DNA of 64,000 nucleotides from NCBI GenBank assembly GCA_933207985.1, contig OW240916.1, positions 261,820,897-261,884,896 of the forward strand, read 5' to 3'. Below, in pieces: positions 33,542 to 45,969 of this stretch (the stretch's first letter is position 1; each line of letters opens with the position of its first letter). Origin of the DNA: Pelobates cultripes. Taxonomy: Eukaryota; Chordata; Amphibia; Anura; Pelobatidae. The notes under the pieces are model-generated. The model saw nothing but the letters and a program-made list of their open reading frames with translations. It ran no database searches and had not been told where the DNA came from. Both the position numbers and the translations under genes were made by a program.

Positions 33542-34995
33542 AACTGAAAAATATAAAAATGTGTTTTATCATACGTTATGAATTAGGGTGGGTACTGGTG
33601 TGGCTAGCTAAATACCAAGCGGTGAAACAATTATGCTTTGTGAGCTTGACAGATGAGTCCCTGCTAGTTGCCAAGCGGCCTGAGAGGCACTATCTATGCG
33701 TGGGCCCGAGAGGAAATTTAGGCCACCGAACGTTGTGGCGGGGTGTTGGCCTCTCGGTGTCAATTAAAGCATTAGAAAGAATGGGAGTGACAGGTGACGC
33801 CCTCTCTTTGCAACAGTGCGAGGCGGCTAGCTATGATTTGGCCCAAGGGGCGTAGTACCTCTGAGTATGAGGATGGGGATGTTGGCCTCGCGGGACCACT
33901 AGCCTATGGATTAAGACCAGAAATTTTTTAATACCTAATTGGGTCACACAACCTAGGACCAGTACCACTCAGAACATAGAAAGAAATGGGTTCTGGCCTA
34001 GTACCTGATATGAGTCAGGCCGAGCGGTCAATGTAGAGGTAAACAGCGACTGTAATAGTATCGAGATGTTGACCTGTGGAGATGAGATTTGATATATATA
34101 AAAGTCTGAATGTAAGGTAGTAGTTTTGGCCAGATCGTGGGCCCTAAAAAAACTGAATCTACCCGATGCTCTGCAGAGAGTAGATTTAAATGAAAAGAAG
34201 ATGACGGCTTTCGTGCTTGTAAAAGCTACCGTCCAACGTATAATGACCTAAAAAAATAAATTACACACTTAACTATTTTAATCTGTATCATTGGCCTTCA
34301 GATTGAATGCATAATTAAATTCCAACCAACCTAGAAGTAAATATAATTGATACAAGTGTCAGAAATCCCAATTCCTAGTATGAACCCCTGGTATGAACCT
34401 GTGGGAAAAAGTCAGGAAAATCAGGACACATCATCCAGGTTTAAACATTTATATTTACTTTAGTAGAATTTTATAAGTGACTGTAATAACGTTTGTAACC
34501 AGTAGGGGCAAAATCCCCATGGAGTACCGGCTGAATTCGTGCTTATTCGTGAGTTTGTTGTAATTACTGAAAGAACTAGGTAGAGTATTGAAACATACAA
34601 ATAGATACATCCTAAGTGGTTTTCGAAAACCGAACAGAAAGATGTTATATGTATAAAACCGAATGATAGTGTTCGTTAGATTAGGAAAGTTGAATGGCAT
34701 AGTGCATGAAAAGGAAAAGAACCGAATGCTGATTTCAAACGAACAGGCCTGATCTACGGTTTTTCGCGGCGGTAAAGTAACGAGTGGGCTGTGTGGACGT
34801 CGGCAACGGGAAGGAGAGCCAGGGAAGCTCCGGACCAGGAGACCATGAGGAAACAGGTAAGGAAAATCCAAGATGGCGATCTGAACCGGAAGTAAAACGT
34901 TTCAGACTCGCCAGACCAGCAACGGTAAGGTGGGAGTGGATTGGCAGCCCTTTTAAAGGGAATTCAAGCACCTCCAACAACTACAGGCCAAGCCT
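33542..34995 (-). other. Probable 5' region of the Ngaro-like element
   Basis: Non-coding sequence lies directly upstream of the gag-like start. Part is GC-rich, with 'gaggcggctagc' and 'ggccaccgaacg' strings; a later part (34,430-34,990) has CpG-rich, promoter-like composition around 34,760-34,900. I find no duplicate of it at the 3' end of the element, so the terminal repeat structure and the boundary are unresolved. Confidence 0.4.
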
Positions 34996-35154
34996 TCAAA
35001 TATATTAAATGAGATGTTTCTTTAATGACCAAAAATTAAATATGCATATATATTATTATACAAATAAGCCAATTTGAATGATAGCACTCCAATGACTTCT
35101 TTTGTAGTGTGAAAGTAAAAACTTACCTTTTATTTAATGATTACAAAATAAAAA

Positions 35155-35197
35155 ATATCGATGTTTTAGTTCACATAAACTTTCATCAGGATGCACT
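35155..35197 (-). ncRNA. Hammerhead-like motif
   Basis: On the minus strand: CATC, CTGATGA (perfect box 1), AAGTT-loop-GAACT (stem II), then AAAA where GAAA is expected, a minimal stem III, and GATA that can pair with the first strand. Box 2 is imperfect. The flanks (35,030-35,330) are probably a degraded Penelope-type terminal repeat. Confidence 0.5.
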
Positions 35198-35334
35198 GTC
35201 CTAGAGAATGTAAAAATAATTTCTGCATTTGCGCACAATGACCAAATACACTAAAATACAGTTCTATCATAGTCTAAAATAAAGGTACTTAAACCTTTTA
35301 TAGCAATCTTTTTCAATCTCTGACCTGCTAATGT

Positions 35335-37309
35335 AATTCTGACAGTGAAATAGTAGAGTCCATTAACTCCTTCCCTTTTCTTCACTGTAAAAATGCTATT
35401 ACCCAGTGAAACCTCCTGTACAGTTTGAAAGCAGGGGGCGAGCTTACATTTTCCATAAACTACACATTCATTATATCATTAACAGTGTCTTCTGGAAGAT
35501 GTTTTTTTTCCTTTACAGGCTGATAATCATAACTATAGTATAAATGAGAGTATGGACTAAATTTAATTCTGCAAAATGCATGAAAATAAAAACATGTAAA
35601 CTCGATTTTAGTATTGATTGGGGTTAATAATGCTTTAAGGAAGTATTTCTTCTTACGACATTTGTATTCATTTTTAACTTTGAACAAGCTACTGGATTTA
35701 TCACCAGCACACCCACACATTAATATACAGTATGCTGTATACCTCTTGTAGTGTTGTGCAAAGAATACTAATTTCAGGAAGGACTTAATACAGCAAATCA
35801 GGGATGGTTTAGGACCCATTTAAATGGTTAAAATAATCAATTTTCACACAAAGTTGGGTGCTATAACAATTGTCTATCACCTTTTCTTTCAGAAAAGCAT
35901 TTGACATGTTTAAAAATTACATGGAATCCAGTGCCAGGTGAGTCTGACATTACACCCTGTCGTCTGTGGCCCAATCAAGGCTTCCTTCCCTTCTTGTCTG
36001 GATCAGAATTCTTGCTAAATGCTCTCCATAGCAAAACTCTGTAGTGCAGGGCCAGCTGATTACTCTTGGCCAATGAGCTGGGTCCTGCACTGACTGTCTT
36101 AACTCAGGAGAGCTAATTGAAGCCACTAGAATGAATTTCCACCTCCAGCTCTCTAACAGGCAGCATGTGATGCCTGGGGGACCTCAACGTATGTCAAACC
36201 ATTAGAAAATTGTTTGATTACCCACATTGTGGCACTCCTAGCACCATAAGCTCTAAAGCACACAATTTTGAATGGCACTTACAATTATCATGACAAATCC
36301 AAAATATGTCAGGATATGCATAAACTAATTAAACAAGAGCATGACATGAATTGTAAACAAATTAGTTCTTTCCTTTTCTTTTCCTCTGTTGTCCTCTGAG
36401 AGTTGTCTAACAACCTTGAGAAAAACATAAAAAAATACAATGTGCACAAAGCATCTGAATATAATATGGTATATTGGAATTAATATTGACAGAACACAAG
36501 AGAATTGAAAATGTGCTTGAGATATTTTGAGTCCACAAGTCCCAGACTGATGCATTGCTGCTGCTGAAGCTGATAATAAGTAGTCTGTCTGCTCTCATCT
36601 GCTCCCAGGATGGAAAATGTTCTTACACGATCATCATGCAAATGAGAATTCCTGCAAAGTAAGAATATGACATCCCCATTTTTTTTTTCTCCAAAAATTT
36701 CCATCTGCCTCTACATTTGAACAATAACCTTTTTTTAGTTATTCAGCAGACAGAACAAGGAACACATGATTTAGGCACAGGTGGTCCAGTTGGAAAGTTA
36801 ACTATATCAGTCAACTTTGAAAAGTACAGAGGAGATTAGTTGAACTCTGTAGGTGTCCATATCTATTTGTTCCATGGTACTTGAAGAAACAATCATGTGA
36901 GTGATCTCACCTGTTCTCCTTTTGTCCAGAGTAGGATTTTATGCTGGGTGCTGCAGATGACACCCAAACCCCATGTTAATGGGAAAAATAAGAATGGATG
37001 ACACACAAACCCCTTTAAGGAATCTGTTTAACCTGGTTATTTCTTGGTCTGTGTTTCTGGCAGGACATGAGCCCCTTTTCATCAAAGAGCATTACTAAGG
37101 GTACCTGTGATTTAACACTTTCATAGAGAACCCCTGCTGTGCCAGGCTGCAGCCAGAAACTCATAATAAAACATTTGGGGCCTTAGCAGATAAGGACCAA
37201 GTGCCTTTGATTAAAGAGTCAACGTGAGTAACCTGAATAAACTGGATTTTAAAAATTGGTCATGTAGTCAGAAAGGGCTGGCTTTGCTGAAAAAGACTCA
37301 CATATATAA
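35335..37309. other. Unassigned, with a possible old miniature-element remnant
   Basis: 35,930-36,262 contains 'tggccaatgagctgggtcct' and 'tggcactcctagcaccataa', phrasing common in frog miniature elements, but no matching ends are visible. Nothing else is supportable. Confidence 0.3.
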
Positions 37310-37735
37310 TTAAAGGGACACTCCACTGCACTGCCCAAATACAAAATAAATAAAAATCACTGTTTAGTAGATACACCCCAAAATGAAAACTTGCATGGAT
37401 TTAATTATACTTTTTTTCATTTAAGATCATTCTAAAAACTTCTAGCAAAAATTGAAGTTCTCTTGTATGCAGCCTTTACAATCCCTTCCCTTCTAACCCC
37501 GCCCAAACTTTCTATGGCTGTCCAATCACAGACTTACCACTGCAGCTCAATGAAAGTGCTCTGGGCAAACTGCTGCCTCTTGAGTTCAGTGTAAATAAGC
37601 TAAGCTAACCAAACCAGGAAGTAACAGGACTTGTCGTCTGATTGAAAAGCCAGGGGAGATGTAACCAGTATAATTTATAAAAGTGTAAATTTCTATTGAA
37701 ATCTGAACTATTTCCAAAATGGAGTGTCCCTTTAA
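37310..37735. mobile_element. TTAA-flanked miniature element (family C)
   Basis: The perfect 16-bp inverted ends are TTAAAGGGACACTCCA at 37,310 and TGGAGTGTCCCTTTAA at 37,720-37,735. The interior is non-coding. Length is 426 bp. TTAA target choice again suggests piggyBac-type mobilisation. Confidence 0.88.
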
Positions 37736-37807
37736 ACTGGAAGTTCCCACTTGGTTTGCTGAAAGATTCCCAATGATATTTGCTCTAAAGCAGGGTCTGT
37801 GTTTTGT

Positions 37808-37887
37808 TTAACCCCTTAAGGACCAAACTTCTGGAATAAAAGGGAATCATGACATGTCACACATGTCATGTGTCCTTAAGGGGTTAA
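37808..37887. mobile_element. 80-bp palindromic TTAA miniature element
   Basis: It starts TTAACCCCTTAAGGAC and ends GTCCTTAAGGGGTTAA, with inner GACATGT/ACATGTC arms. A second copy in the opposite orientation at 47,687-47,766 is also exactly 80 bp and differs at about two positions. The ends match those of the 2.1-kb element at 60,249-62,352. Confidence 0.88.
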
Positions 37888-38347
37888 GTCACATTTTATT
37901 TCTAAAATTGATTTTTGCATTTGTTTATTTTGTTTTGGAACGTCTTTTAGCTTCATTTAATGTAACTTTTTTGTCTTTTTGTTTTTAAAATATAACAGAG
38001 CAGGCTATAAATTCTACATTAAACAGAATGTACACTAAAGAAAGGTGAAACATTAGATCTCTCTTATAGGTAGTGAATAAAATATATTAACAAAGGTGAG
38101 AGCACACAAATTATATAAATACCACAATGTAGCAACATTGCGTGGAATCTATAAATAACAGAAAAAAGACCATAGCGTTATACAGTAAACATAATAAAGT
38201 GTGTAAGTGCTTTTTTGGTCCAACTCACATGATTCTGAGCCACTTAAAATAAGCTGGCTCAGACTGGGCGCTTAATTGGAGGACCCAGTGGATACATGAA
38301 GTGGGTCTGGTGATTCTTTGTCCTTTCGTCTCACACCATGTACAAAT

Positions 38348-38507
38348 CCAAGATGCAGGAAATAGGTGAAGGTAAAAAACACTTTATTGGACAAGTAACT
38401 ATAAATAAAATAAGACCTCACTCAAAATACAAAGTCCACTTATTTTATTTATATTTACTTGTCCAATAAAGTTTTTTACCTTCACCTTTTTCCTTCATCC
38501 TGGATTG
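38348..38507. repeat. Long hairpin (about 66-bp arms)
   Basis: The arms are 38,348-38,413 and 38,439-38,507. Both contain AAGGTGAAGGTAAAAAAC (or its complement) and TTATTGGACAAGTAA, separated by about 25 bases. An isolated inverted pair of this kind is often a Penelope- or MITE-type junction; the family is undecided. Confidence 0.8.
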
Positions 38508-38509
38508 TT

Positions 38510-39806
38510 GTTTTGTTACCTGTAGTGTCCCTTTAAATTAGATTTTGATGGGTAACCAAGGTGTCTATTTATAAATTGTTTTGGTGGTGGCAGCTTTTGA
38601 TATTGGAGTTGTTTGTGAAGTGTTAAGTGGGATTTATTTATCATTAGTTTCATTATTGTTAACCCTTTTACCCCTGAGCATGTTTGCAGTAGTGTGAGTC
38701 CACGAGACAGCCTTGATGAACATTTTTTGTTATGTTCTATGATCTATTTGATAGTTTTTTGCAGTAGACAGATTTTTAAGCAACTGATTATTAGTAGTTT
38801 AATAGTATTAAACACAAGTAAAACACACTGTCTGACATAAATATGATATACTTAAAAGTATTTTCTTTGGAACCATTTGCAAAATAGGCATCCGCAGAAA
38901 TGTTTCCAGGAGAGTGGATAAATGTGTTCAGCATTAACCTCTTGCTCACCTTTCTCTGTGGTTCAGCAAAATGATATCTTCACTGGTGCAGACCTAAGCA
39001 TGATACTCTCTTGTGTTTCTTGCTTGGCTTAATGAAACAGAACACTATAAGTTGACATCATATCAGAGTGATCAGCGTCATTAAGCGCCATGAAAACTGT
39101 GGAAATGAGAAAATTTTATGCATTTTCTGCCATGGAAATAAGATTAAAATGATAAGGCATTACAATAAAAAAATTAAAATATACATTTAAAAGGCAATAT
39201 TGGCAGCTAGCAGGCCAGTGGGACAGGCAAGTGGAGCAGAGAGACAATACCCCCCCCTACTCCATCAGTCACTTGGTTTGGGGGGCTGCAGCCTCACACC
39301 ATTCTTTTTGAATGAAAATAGTAGGAGGTGACTGCAAACAGGTATTGCATTGGGCCTGTGCATGGGTTTGCAAATTAAGGGCTTATGGCCCATGATCTCA
39401 GTACTCTCCAAACCAAACCTGAACAGTTGGGATATTTTGCAGTGGACTACAGTATCTAGGGTTGAACAGGTTGTCAGTCTACGATGAGTATGTCTGATGA
39501 CACTGGAGGTCATCAGCAAGTGACTGTAGGAGGTGATGAGATAGCACTTGCCATTTGTTATTGGGAGAAAAATAGTTATAGGAATATACAGATCTCTGTG
39601 AATGCTCCTTCATGCTGTGCACATTTTGATGGCAAAAAATTTAATTTGTTCGTTCTTGCCCTTAGGCCACAAATTGCCAGTCCTACCTTGTCAGCTAGCC
39701 ATCCCACTCCCCCCAGGCAGTTGGATTAATCAAGAGACAAACATTTAGTTTCTTTCTGCTTTGGAATATTGATATTTTCTTGCTTAAATACCCTATCTTC
39801 TAGTGG
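38510..39806. other. Unassigned sequence
   Basis: The open frame at 39,484-39,729 (+) has no recognised motif. Nothing else seen. Confidence 0.4.
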
Positions 39807-40109
39807 TCCACTGGCAGGGCCGGACTGGCCCACCGGGACACCGGGGCACTTGGGGCCGGACAGACAGCTAGCGACTGGAGGGAGACCTGTGCTGTCTCTG
39901 CTCTGCTCTCCTGCCCTCGCACACTACCAAAAGAGGCCGGGGCCGAAATATGACGTCGTATTACAGCCCCGGTCTCATTAAGCTGTGCGCGGGGAGGCAG
40001 GGCAGAGACAGCACAGCTCCCTATTTGCGCAGCCAGCTGCCCGTCCGCCCTACATGACCACCCAGCATACCACATACCTGCACAATCCACTGGCCACAGG
40101 GAGCAAAAA

Positions 40110-40490
40110 TATGTGAGTGAGTCTGTCAGTGTCAGTGTATGGGTCTGTCATGGTGTGTGTGTCTGTCTTGGTGAGTCTATGTGTGTGTCTGTCATGGTGT
40201 GTGTGTGTCTGTCTGTCTGTCATGGTGTGTGTGTGTGTCTGTGTCATGGTGTGTGTCAGTCATGGTCTGTGTGTGTGTGTGTGTGTGTGTGTCAGTCATG
40301 GTGTGTGTGTGTCATGGTGTGTGTGTGTGTACGTCTGTCATAGTGTGTGTGTCTAACAAGGTGTGTGTCTGTCATGGTATGTGTGAGTGTCATGGTGTGT
40401 GTGTGTGTTTGTGTGTGCCTGTTATGGTATATGTGTGTGTCATGGTGTGTGTGTGTCATGATGTATGTGTGTGTCTATGTGTGTGTTTAG
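40110..40490. repeat. GT-rich minisatellite (GTGTGTCTGTCATG-type units)
   Basis: Irregular repeats of 'tgtcatggtgtgtgtgtc' with variable numbers of GT. The long open frames on both strands here are repeat artefacts. Confidence 0.9.
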
Positions 40491-40589
40491 GTTACCAGAC
40501 CCCTTCCATTGGCAAGGGAATAGTGTTTTTACTCACCTTTTTTTTCCCACGCCGTACTGGACTCCCTTTGACTGGTCTCCCCTCAACTG

Positions 40590-40858
40590 GCCCTGCCTCT
40601 ATGGCTGAAATCATCATCTCAGCCAATCCAATGTTGAATTGAATCAATGTATCTCTATGAGGATCGTTCAGTGCCTCCATGCAAAGCATGGAGGCACTGA
40701 ATGTAGGTGCTGCACACTGTGCAGCACTGACACAGGAAGCACCTCTAATGAAACAGGAAGCACCGTCTGAGTGACTGTCACTAGAGGTGTTCCTAGGAAG
40801 CAATGTAAATACTGCCTTTTCTCTGAACAGGATATAGACACCGGAACCACTACATTAA
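40590..40858. mobile_element. Fragment of family A miniature element
   Basis: It matches 21,845-22,140 by 'tctcagccaatccaatg', 'ttcagtgcctccatg', 'caggaagcacctcta' and 'actgccttttctctga', ending at 'ccactacattaagctg' in the central palindrome. The left end is missing. Confidence 0.75.
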
Positions 40859-41098
40859 GCTGTGTGTGTGTGCCTTCTAGTGAGTGAGCTTGCTTGCATG
40901 TGTGTGCCTGCTAGTGAGTGAGCTTGTGTGTTTGTGTTCCTGCTAGTGAGTGATCTTGTGTGTGTGTTTGTGTGTACCTGCTAGTGAGTGAGGTTGTGTG
41001 CGTGTGCCTGCTTGTGTGTGTGTGTGTGTCTGCTAGTGTGTGAGCTTGTATGTGTGTGTATTTGCCTGCTAGTGAGTGAGCTTGTGTGTGTATATGTG
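40859..41098. repeat. Minisatellite (CCTGCTAGTGAGTGAGCTTG units)
   Basis: About five to six units carrying 'tgctagtgagtgagcttg', separated by variable GT tracts. Confidence 0.88.
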
Positions 41099-41344
41099 TC
41101 ATTTGTTATAGCTCTACTAATTGGTGCATACCGTTCATGAATTCTGTCAGATTGTTTTGGAACAGTTTGATAAAGCCTGAGGTTCTTCACTGCATATATA
41201 ACCCGATCCCTCTAAAGCGAGGTTTTAAAAGCATATCATATCTGTTCCATTGTAGGTGTGGCATTGTGCCAAAGACTCGTTCGCAGGAAAAAGTAAAGGG
41301 TGGCTACAGAATATCTAGACAATGTTTATTACAAACTTTTCTGT

Positions 41345-41577
41345 AGGGCGCATGTGTGTGTCAGTGAGCTTTTCTGTATGGAGCATGTGTGTGTCAGTGA
41401 ACTTGTCTGTAGTGAGCATTTTTGTGACAGTGAGCTTGTCTGTAGTGATCTTGTGTGTGACAGTGAACTTGTCTGTAGTGATCTTGTGTGTGTCAGTGAG
41501 CTTGTCTGTAGAAAGCATGTGTGTATCAGTGAGCTTTTCTGTAGTGAGCTTGTGTGGTGTGACTGTGAGCTTATCTG
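41345..41577. repeat. Minisatellite (GTCAGTGAGCTTGTCTGTAG units), left half
   Basis: Units of about 30-32 bp. The block resumes at 43,643-43,855 after the CR1 fragment, showing that the LINE landed inside an existing array. Confidence 0.85.
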
Positions 41578-43642
41578 TAGAATATGTGTAATGGATTCAT
41601 TATCAGACTGGAGCAATTTAGATCGAGTCCAAGAGAAATTGGATTATTTAAAAGTTTCACTGCTGAAGGCAACAGAAAATTTAATTAGGCTCGTCAGTAA
41701 AAGCAAAAAATTCAAGAAACCACTGTGGTACTCCACAGATGGGGCCAAAATAGTAAAAAACTAAAAGTTAGAATTTAGTAATTATAAAAAAAAAAAACAT
41801 AGTGAGGAAGATCTATAAGATTAGGCAGAAAGAGGCTAAGCAAGTTATAAGAGCTTCCAAATCACACACAGAAGAAAAAATAGCACAGTCAGTAAAAAAA
41901 ACGGGACAAAACATTATTTAGATACATAAATGAGAAAAGGAAAGTAAAACAAGAATTAGTTAGATTAAAAACAATAGAAGGAAGGTATGTAGAAGAGGAT
42001 AAAGGTCTAGCTGACTGCCTCAGTGAATATTATTGTTCAGTATTTAAAGATGAAAATGAAGGAAAGGGGCCTCAGTTAGGAAAAAGGACAAATTAGTCAT
42101 TTGTTACATGTGAGTTTACAGAGGAAGAGGTTCTATTTCAACTGTCAAAAGTTAAGACAAATAAGTCAATAGGACCTGATGGAATACACCCAAAGTTATT
42201 AAAAAGAGCTTAGTGGTGTACTAGCAAAACCATTAACATATTTAACCAATCATTGTTAACAGGTGTAGTCCCAGGAGATTAGAAGTTAGGGAATGTTGTG
42301 CATATTCACAAGAAAGGTAGTAGGGAGGAGTAGGGCAACTATAGGCCAGTAAGCCTTACTTCAGTAGTTTGGAAAGTAATTGAAACCATGTTAAAGGATA
42401 GGACATCTACAATCACATGGATTTCAAAATCAGAGACAACATGGGTTTACTTCAACAAGATCATGTCAATCGAATCTTATTGATTTTTTTGATTGGGTAA
42501 CTAAAATAATAGATCAGGGTGGTGCAGTAGATATTGCTTACCTAGATTTCAGTAAGGCTTTTGACACTGTTGAACATAGAAGGCTTATCAATAAACTGCA
42601 ATCTTTAAGTTTGGATTCCAGTATTGTTGAATGGGTAAGTCAGTGGCTGTGTGACAGGCAACCGAGGGTTGTAGTCAATGGAGTATATTCTAAACATGGG
42701 CTTGTCACCAGTGGGGTACCTCAGGGATCTGTATTTGGACCCATTCTCTTAAATATTTTTATTAGTGATATTGCTTGATGGTAAGACATGTCTTTTTGCT
42801 GATGATACTAAGATTTGTAATAGGGTTGATGTTCCAGGAGGAATAAGCAAATCGCAAATGATTTAGGTAAACTAGAAAAATGGTCAGAGTTGTGGCAACT
42901 GACATTTAATGTGGTTATGTGCAAGATAATGCATCTTGGACGTAAAAACCCAAGGGCAGAGTGCAGAATATTTGATAGAGTCCTAACCTCAACATATGAG
43001 GAAAGGGATTTAGGGGTGATTATTTCTGATGACTTAAAGGTAGGCAGACAATGTAATAGAGCAGCAGGAAATGCTAGCAGAATGCTTGGTTGTGTAGGGA
43101 AAGGTATTAGCAGTAGAAAGAGGGAAGTGCTCATGCCATTGTACAGAACACTGTACCGGAAACTGTATCTCCAGAAGGATACTGATACTTTAGAGAGCAT
43201 TCAGAGAAGGGCTACAAAACTGGTCCATGGATTGCAAGGAACTTAACATGTATAGCTTAGAGGAAAGACGAGACAGGGGGATATGATAAAAACATTTAAA
43301 TACATAAAGGGAATCAACACAGTAAAGGAGGAGACTATATTTAAAAGAAGAAAAACTACCACAACAAGAGGACATAGTCTTAAATTAGAGGGGAAAAGGT
43401 TTAAAAATAATATCAGGAAGTATTACTTTACTGAAAGGGTAGTGGATGCATGCAATAGCCTTCCAGCTGAGGTGGTAGAGGTTAACACAGTAAAGGAGTT
43501 TAAGCATGTGTGGGATATGCATGAGGCTATCCTAACTATAGGATAAGGCCAGGGACTAATGAAAGTATTTAGAAAATTGGGCAGACTAGATGGGCCAACA
43601 GGTTCTTATCTGCCATCACATTCTATGTTTCTAAGTTTCTAT
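41578..43642 (+). pseudogene. 5'-truncated CR1 ORF2 and 3' end
   Basis: It starts in the endonuclease-RT linker ('attatcagactggagcaatt') and runs to the 3' repeat 'ttctatgtttctaagtttct'. Coding relics include the basic linker, [17 protein letters not shown] and ADDTK in several frames, and the C-terminal region (43,283-43,546). Compared with the 22,145 copy there are many stops, a deletion within the thumb around 43,150 and one near 43,240. 5' truncation and insertion into a minisatellite are typical of abortive LINE integration. Confidence 0.87.
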
Positions 43643-43860
43643 GTGTCAGAGTTTGTCTGTACTGTGTTTGTGTATATACCAATAAGCTTGTCTTTGTGTG
43701 TCAGTGAGATTGTCTGTCAGTGAGCCTATATGTGTTCATCTGTGAGCTTGTGTTTTTATGTCAATGAGCTTATGTATATCAGTGAGATTGTTTGTCTATG
43801 AGGCTGTGTATCAATGAGCTTTTGTGTGTCAGTGAGATTGTCTGTGTCTCCATGTGAGTA
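43643..43860. repeat. Minisatellite continuation, right half
   Basis: 'tgtgtcagtgagattgtctg'-type units continue the array at 41,345-41,577. Confidence 0.8.
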
Positions 43861-44084
43861 TGCTTACTGTATAATTAAATGTTTTACTCTGAAAGGACCA
43901 ATATTTTATATTTGAAAAAGAAATATATATTAATGTTGTATATATGTTTATCTATTATTATCTGGGGTGGCAAGACATAGCCTTACATATTACGTGTGAC
44001 AATATATGGCGCAATGACTTATGGGGCTGGCATAGATTTTTTTCCTGGGCTGCTTTGTATCCCCAGTCTGGCCCCGTCCACTGG

Positions 44085-44815
44085 GCCCCAAGTGACCTGC
44101 CTTGCATTCATATTTCCATCTTTTAATAGACTGCAATATACTTGTAATAGTCTTAAAGGTTATACAGTAAATTCTGCAGCTTTCAGAAGCAGGCTTCACA
44201 GACAAATGGAAATGTTACAATAAAATTAAAAACAAAATCATAACTTAGCATATTACCTACTAGTTATTTTGCGATTAAAATAGATTAATTCCTATATAAG
44301 CATTTTTACTAAAACATTTTATGTTACATTTCAAAGGATTAGAGATGTATGAAACTAAGCTCTTCTGAACAAAACAGATAAAAAAGAGCTTTTAGGATTT
44401 ATTCCCAAATATCTATACCCAACTTTTAAAAAGATGGATTTAGTAGGTTAAACTTGTTTTTAGTTTATACATTTAGTGCATGAGTGTAGGTAAGCTTTAT
44501 TGATAGTGTAGTTATTTATTTTTAGTGTTATTTCAATAATGCCAAAATGCATTTTTTCTTTACAGTACTTGATGTTAATTGGCTCATCCTTTAGGGTCTA
44601 CGGTCAAACAGCATTAATAATAATTTTTTTCCAAGGTTTTTCTACATTTGCTTAGTTTTGCATTTTTTTACAGTGACACTTAGTGAACAGTGAGTATGGA
44701 TCAGCTTCCTGCTGACATTTGGAACTAACCAAAATGATTTTTTAACTGTCCACATTCCAAAAGTTGTTTTAAATGTCAGAGGTTAGTACCTAAATCCACT
44801 TTATTCTAGCTTCCT
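44085..44815. other. Unassigned AT-rich sequence
   Basis: No motif, repeat boundary or RNA gene seen. Confidence 0.4.
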
Positions 44816-45165
44816 TAAAATGAAACTATAATCACCAAAACAACTTTAGCTTAATGAAGCAGTTTTTGTGTATAGATCATGTCCCTGCAGTCTCACTGCT
44901 CAATTTATTGCCATTTAGGAGTTAAATCACTTTGTTTATACAGTCCTAGTCACACCCCCCATGCATGCAACTTGCACAGTCTTCCTAAACACTTCCTGTA
45001 AAGAGTCATCTAATATTTACACGTCCTTCATTGAAAATTCTGTGAAATATAGATTGTATTATCTCCTGCTCTGTTAATAGCCTTCTATACTCTGCAGTAG
45101 GCTCTTGTAATATGTAATTTAAGTTCAATTTACTAAGCAGGAGATAAAACAACTTTTAAAATTTG
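44816..45165. mobile_element. Degraded frog-type miniature element
   Basis: The left part 'ttaaaatgaaactataatcacc' resembles a decayed TTAAAGGAACACTATAGTCACC end. It is followed by 'caactttagcttaatgaagc' and 'ctgcagtctcactgctcaat', phrasing I associate with a common frog MITE. No clear right end. Confidence 0.5.
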
Positions 45166-45969
45166 AAGTCACAGCCAGGGGAGGTGCGTACGTGACCACC
45201 TGAAGGTTTACTTGCTTTATTATTTATTTACTTGCTTTATCTATTATTATCTTTATCTATCTATATTGTGAATCACAAAGGTTAAAAGATATATACAATT
45301 CAGAAATCACATATAAATCTTTTGATTTATCTAGAGTTTGGAATTAATTACGCACAATTTACTTAAATATATAACACAAACATTCCTGTTAGTATTGAAC
45401 ATATCGGTAAAATGTTTGCAGTCAGGAAACACTTGTAAACTTCTAATTCTACACATTTTTAAATGCTAATTGGAAGGTCGTCCAATTAATGAGCTGTTAT
45501 TGACTGTGCTGGATATAAGTGTCCACCCTAGAAATTATGGTTACAAATTGAATCAAAATTATCAGGCAAATCAAAGTAAATATAAGAAGAGCATATAAGA
45601 ATATGGAATATCCTCAAAAATATTCCTAAAGACCAGGGTATCATCCATCAATATAATGATATATTTTCTCCAAATGAAGGACATTTTGGTACTGTTAATG
45701 TTATGCTTAGTAGTGGACATGCAGAAAACATAGGTTAGCATCTAATGACATGTTTGTCTGAAGTCTGCAAATAGAATTTCAAGAATAAGTTTTTTTTAAT
45801 GGATTCATGGGACAGATGTACAGCTCTTTGGTAGCAATGCAAAGTATAAAGGTAAAAAAACAACTGTGCACACAAATACCAAAACTTCATCTGAACTGTA
45901 ATTATAGTAGAGAGAGTATCATGGGTTTGGTATTATTTCAGAATGAAAGTGAATAGAAGTTGGGCATTG
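45166..45969. other. Unassigned sequence
   Basis: AT-rich; short TTTA/TCTA repeats at 45,205-45,265. Nothing else seen. Confidence 0.4.

Larger units (their letters stand above)
39815..44076. mobile_element. hAT-like element I, minisatellite-filled
   Basis: The ends are CAGGGCCGGACTGG (39,815) and CCAGTCTGGCCCCG (44,063-44,076), inverted with two mismatches. TCCACTGG flanks both sides exactly (39,807-39,814; 44,077-44,084), an 8-bp hAT-type duplication. The interior contains no transposase. It holds three GT-rich minisatellite blocks, a family A MITE fragment and a CR1 fragment. Elements II (53,484) and III (59,109) share the ends. Confidence 0.87.

Noticed and set aside
40181..40642. 153-codon open frame and its neighbours on both strands (Val/Cys/Ser-rich)
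   Set aside because: They translate a GT-rich minisatellite; all frames are open because the repeat lacks stops.
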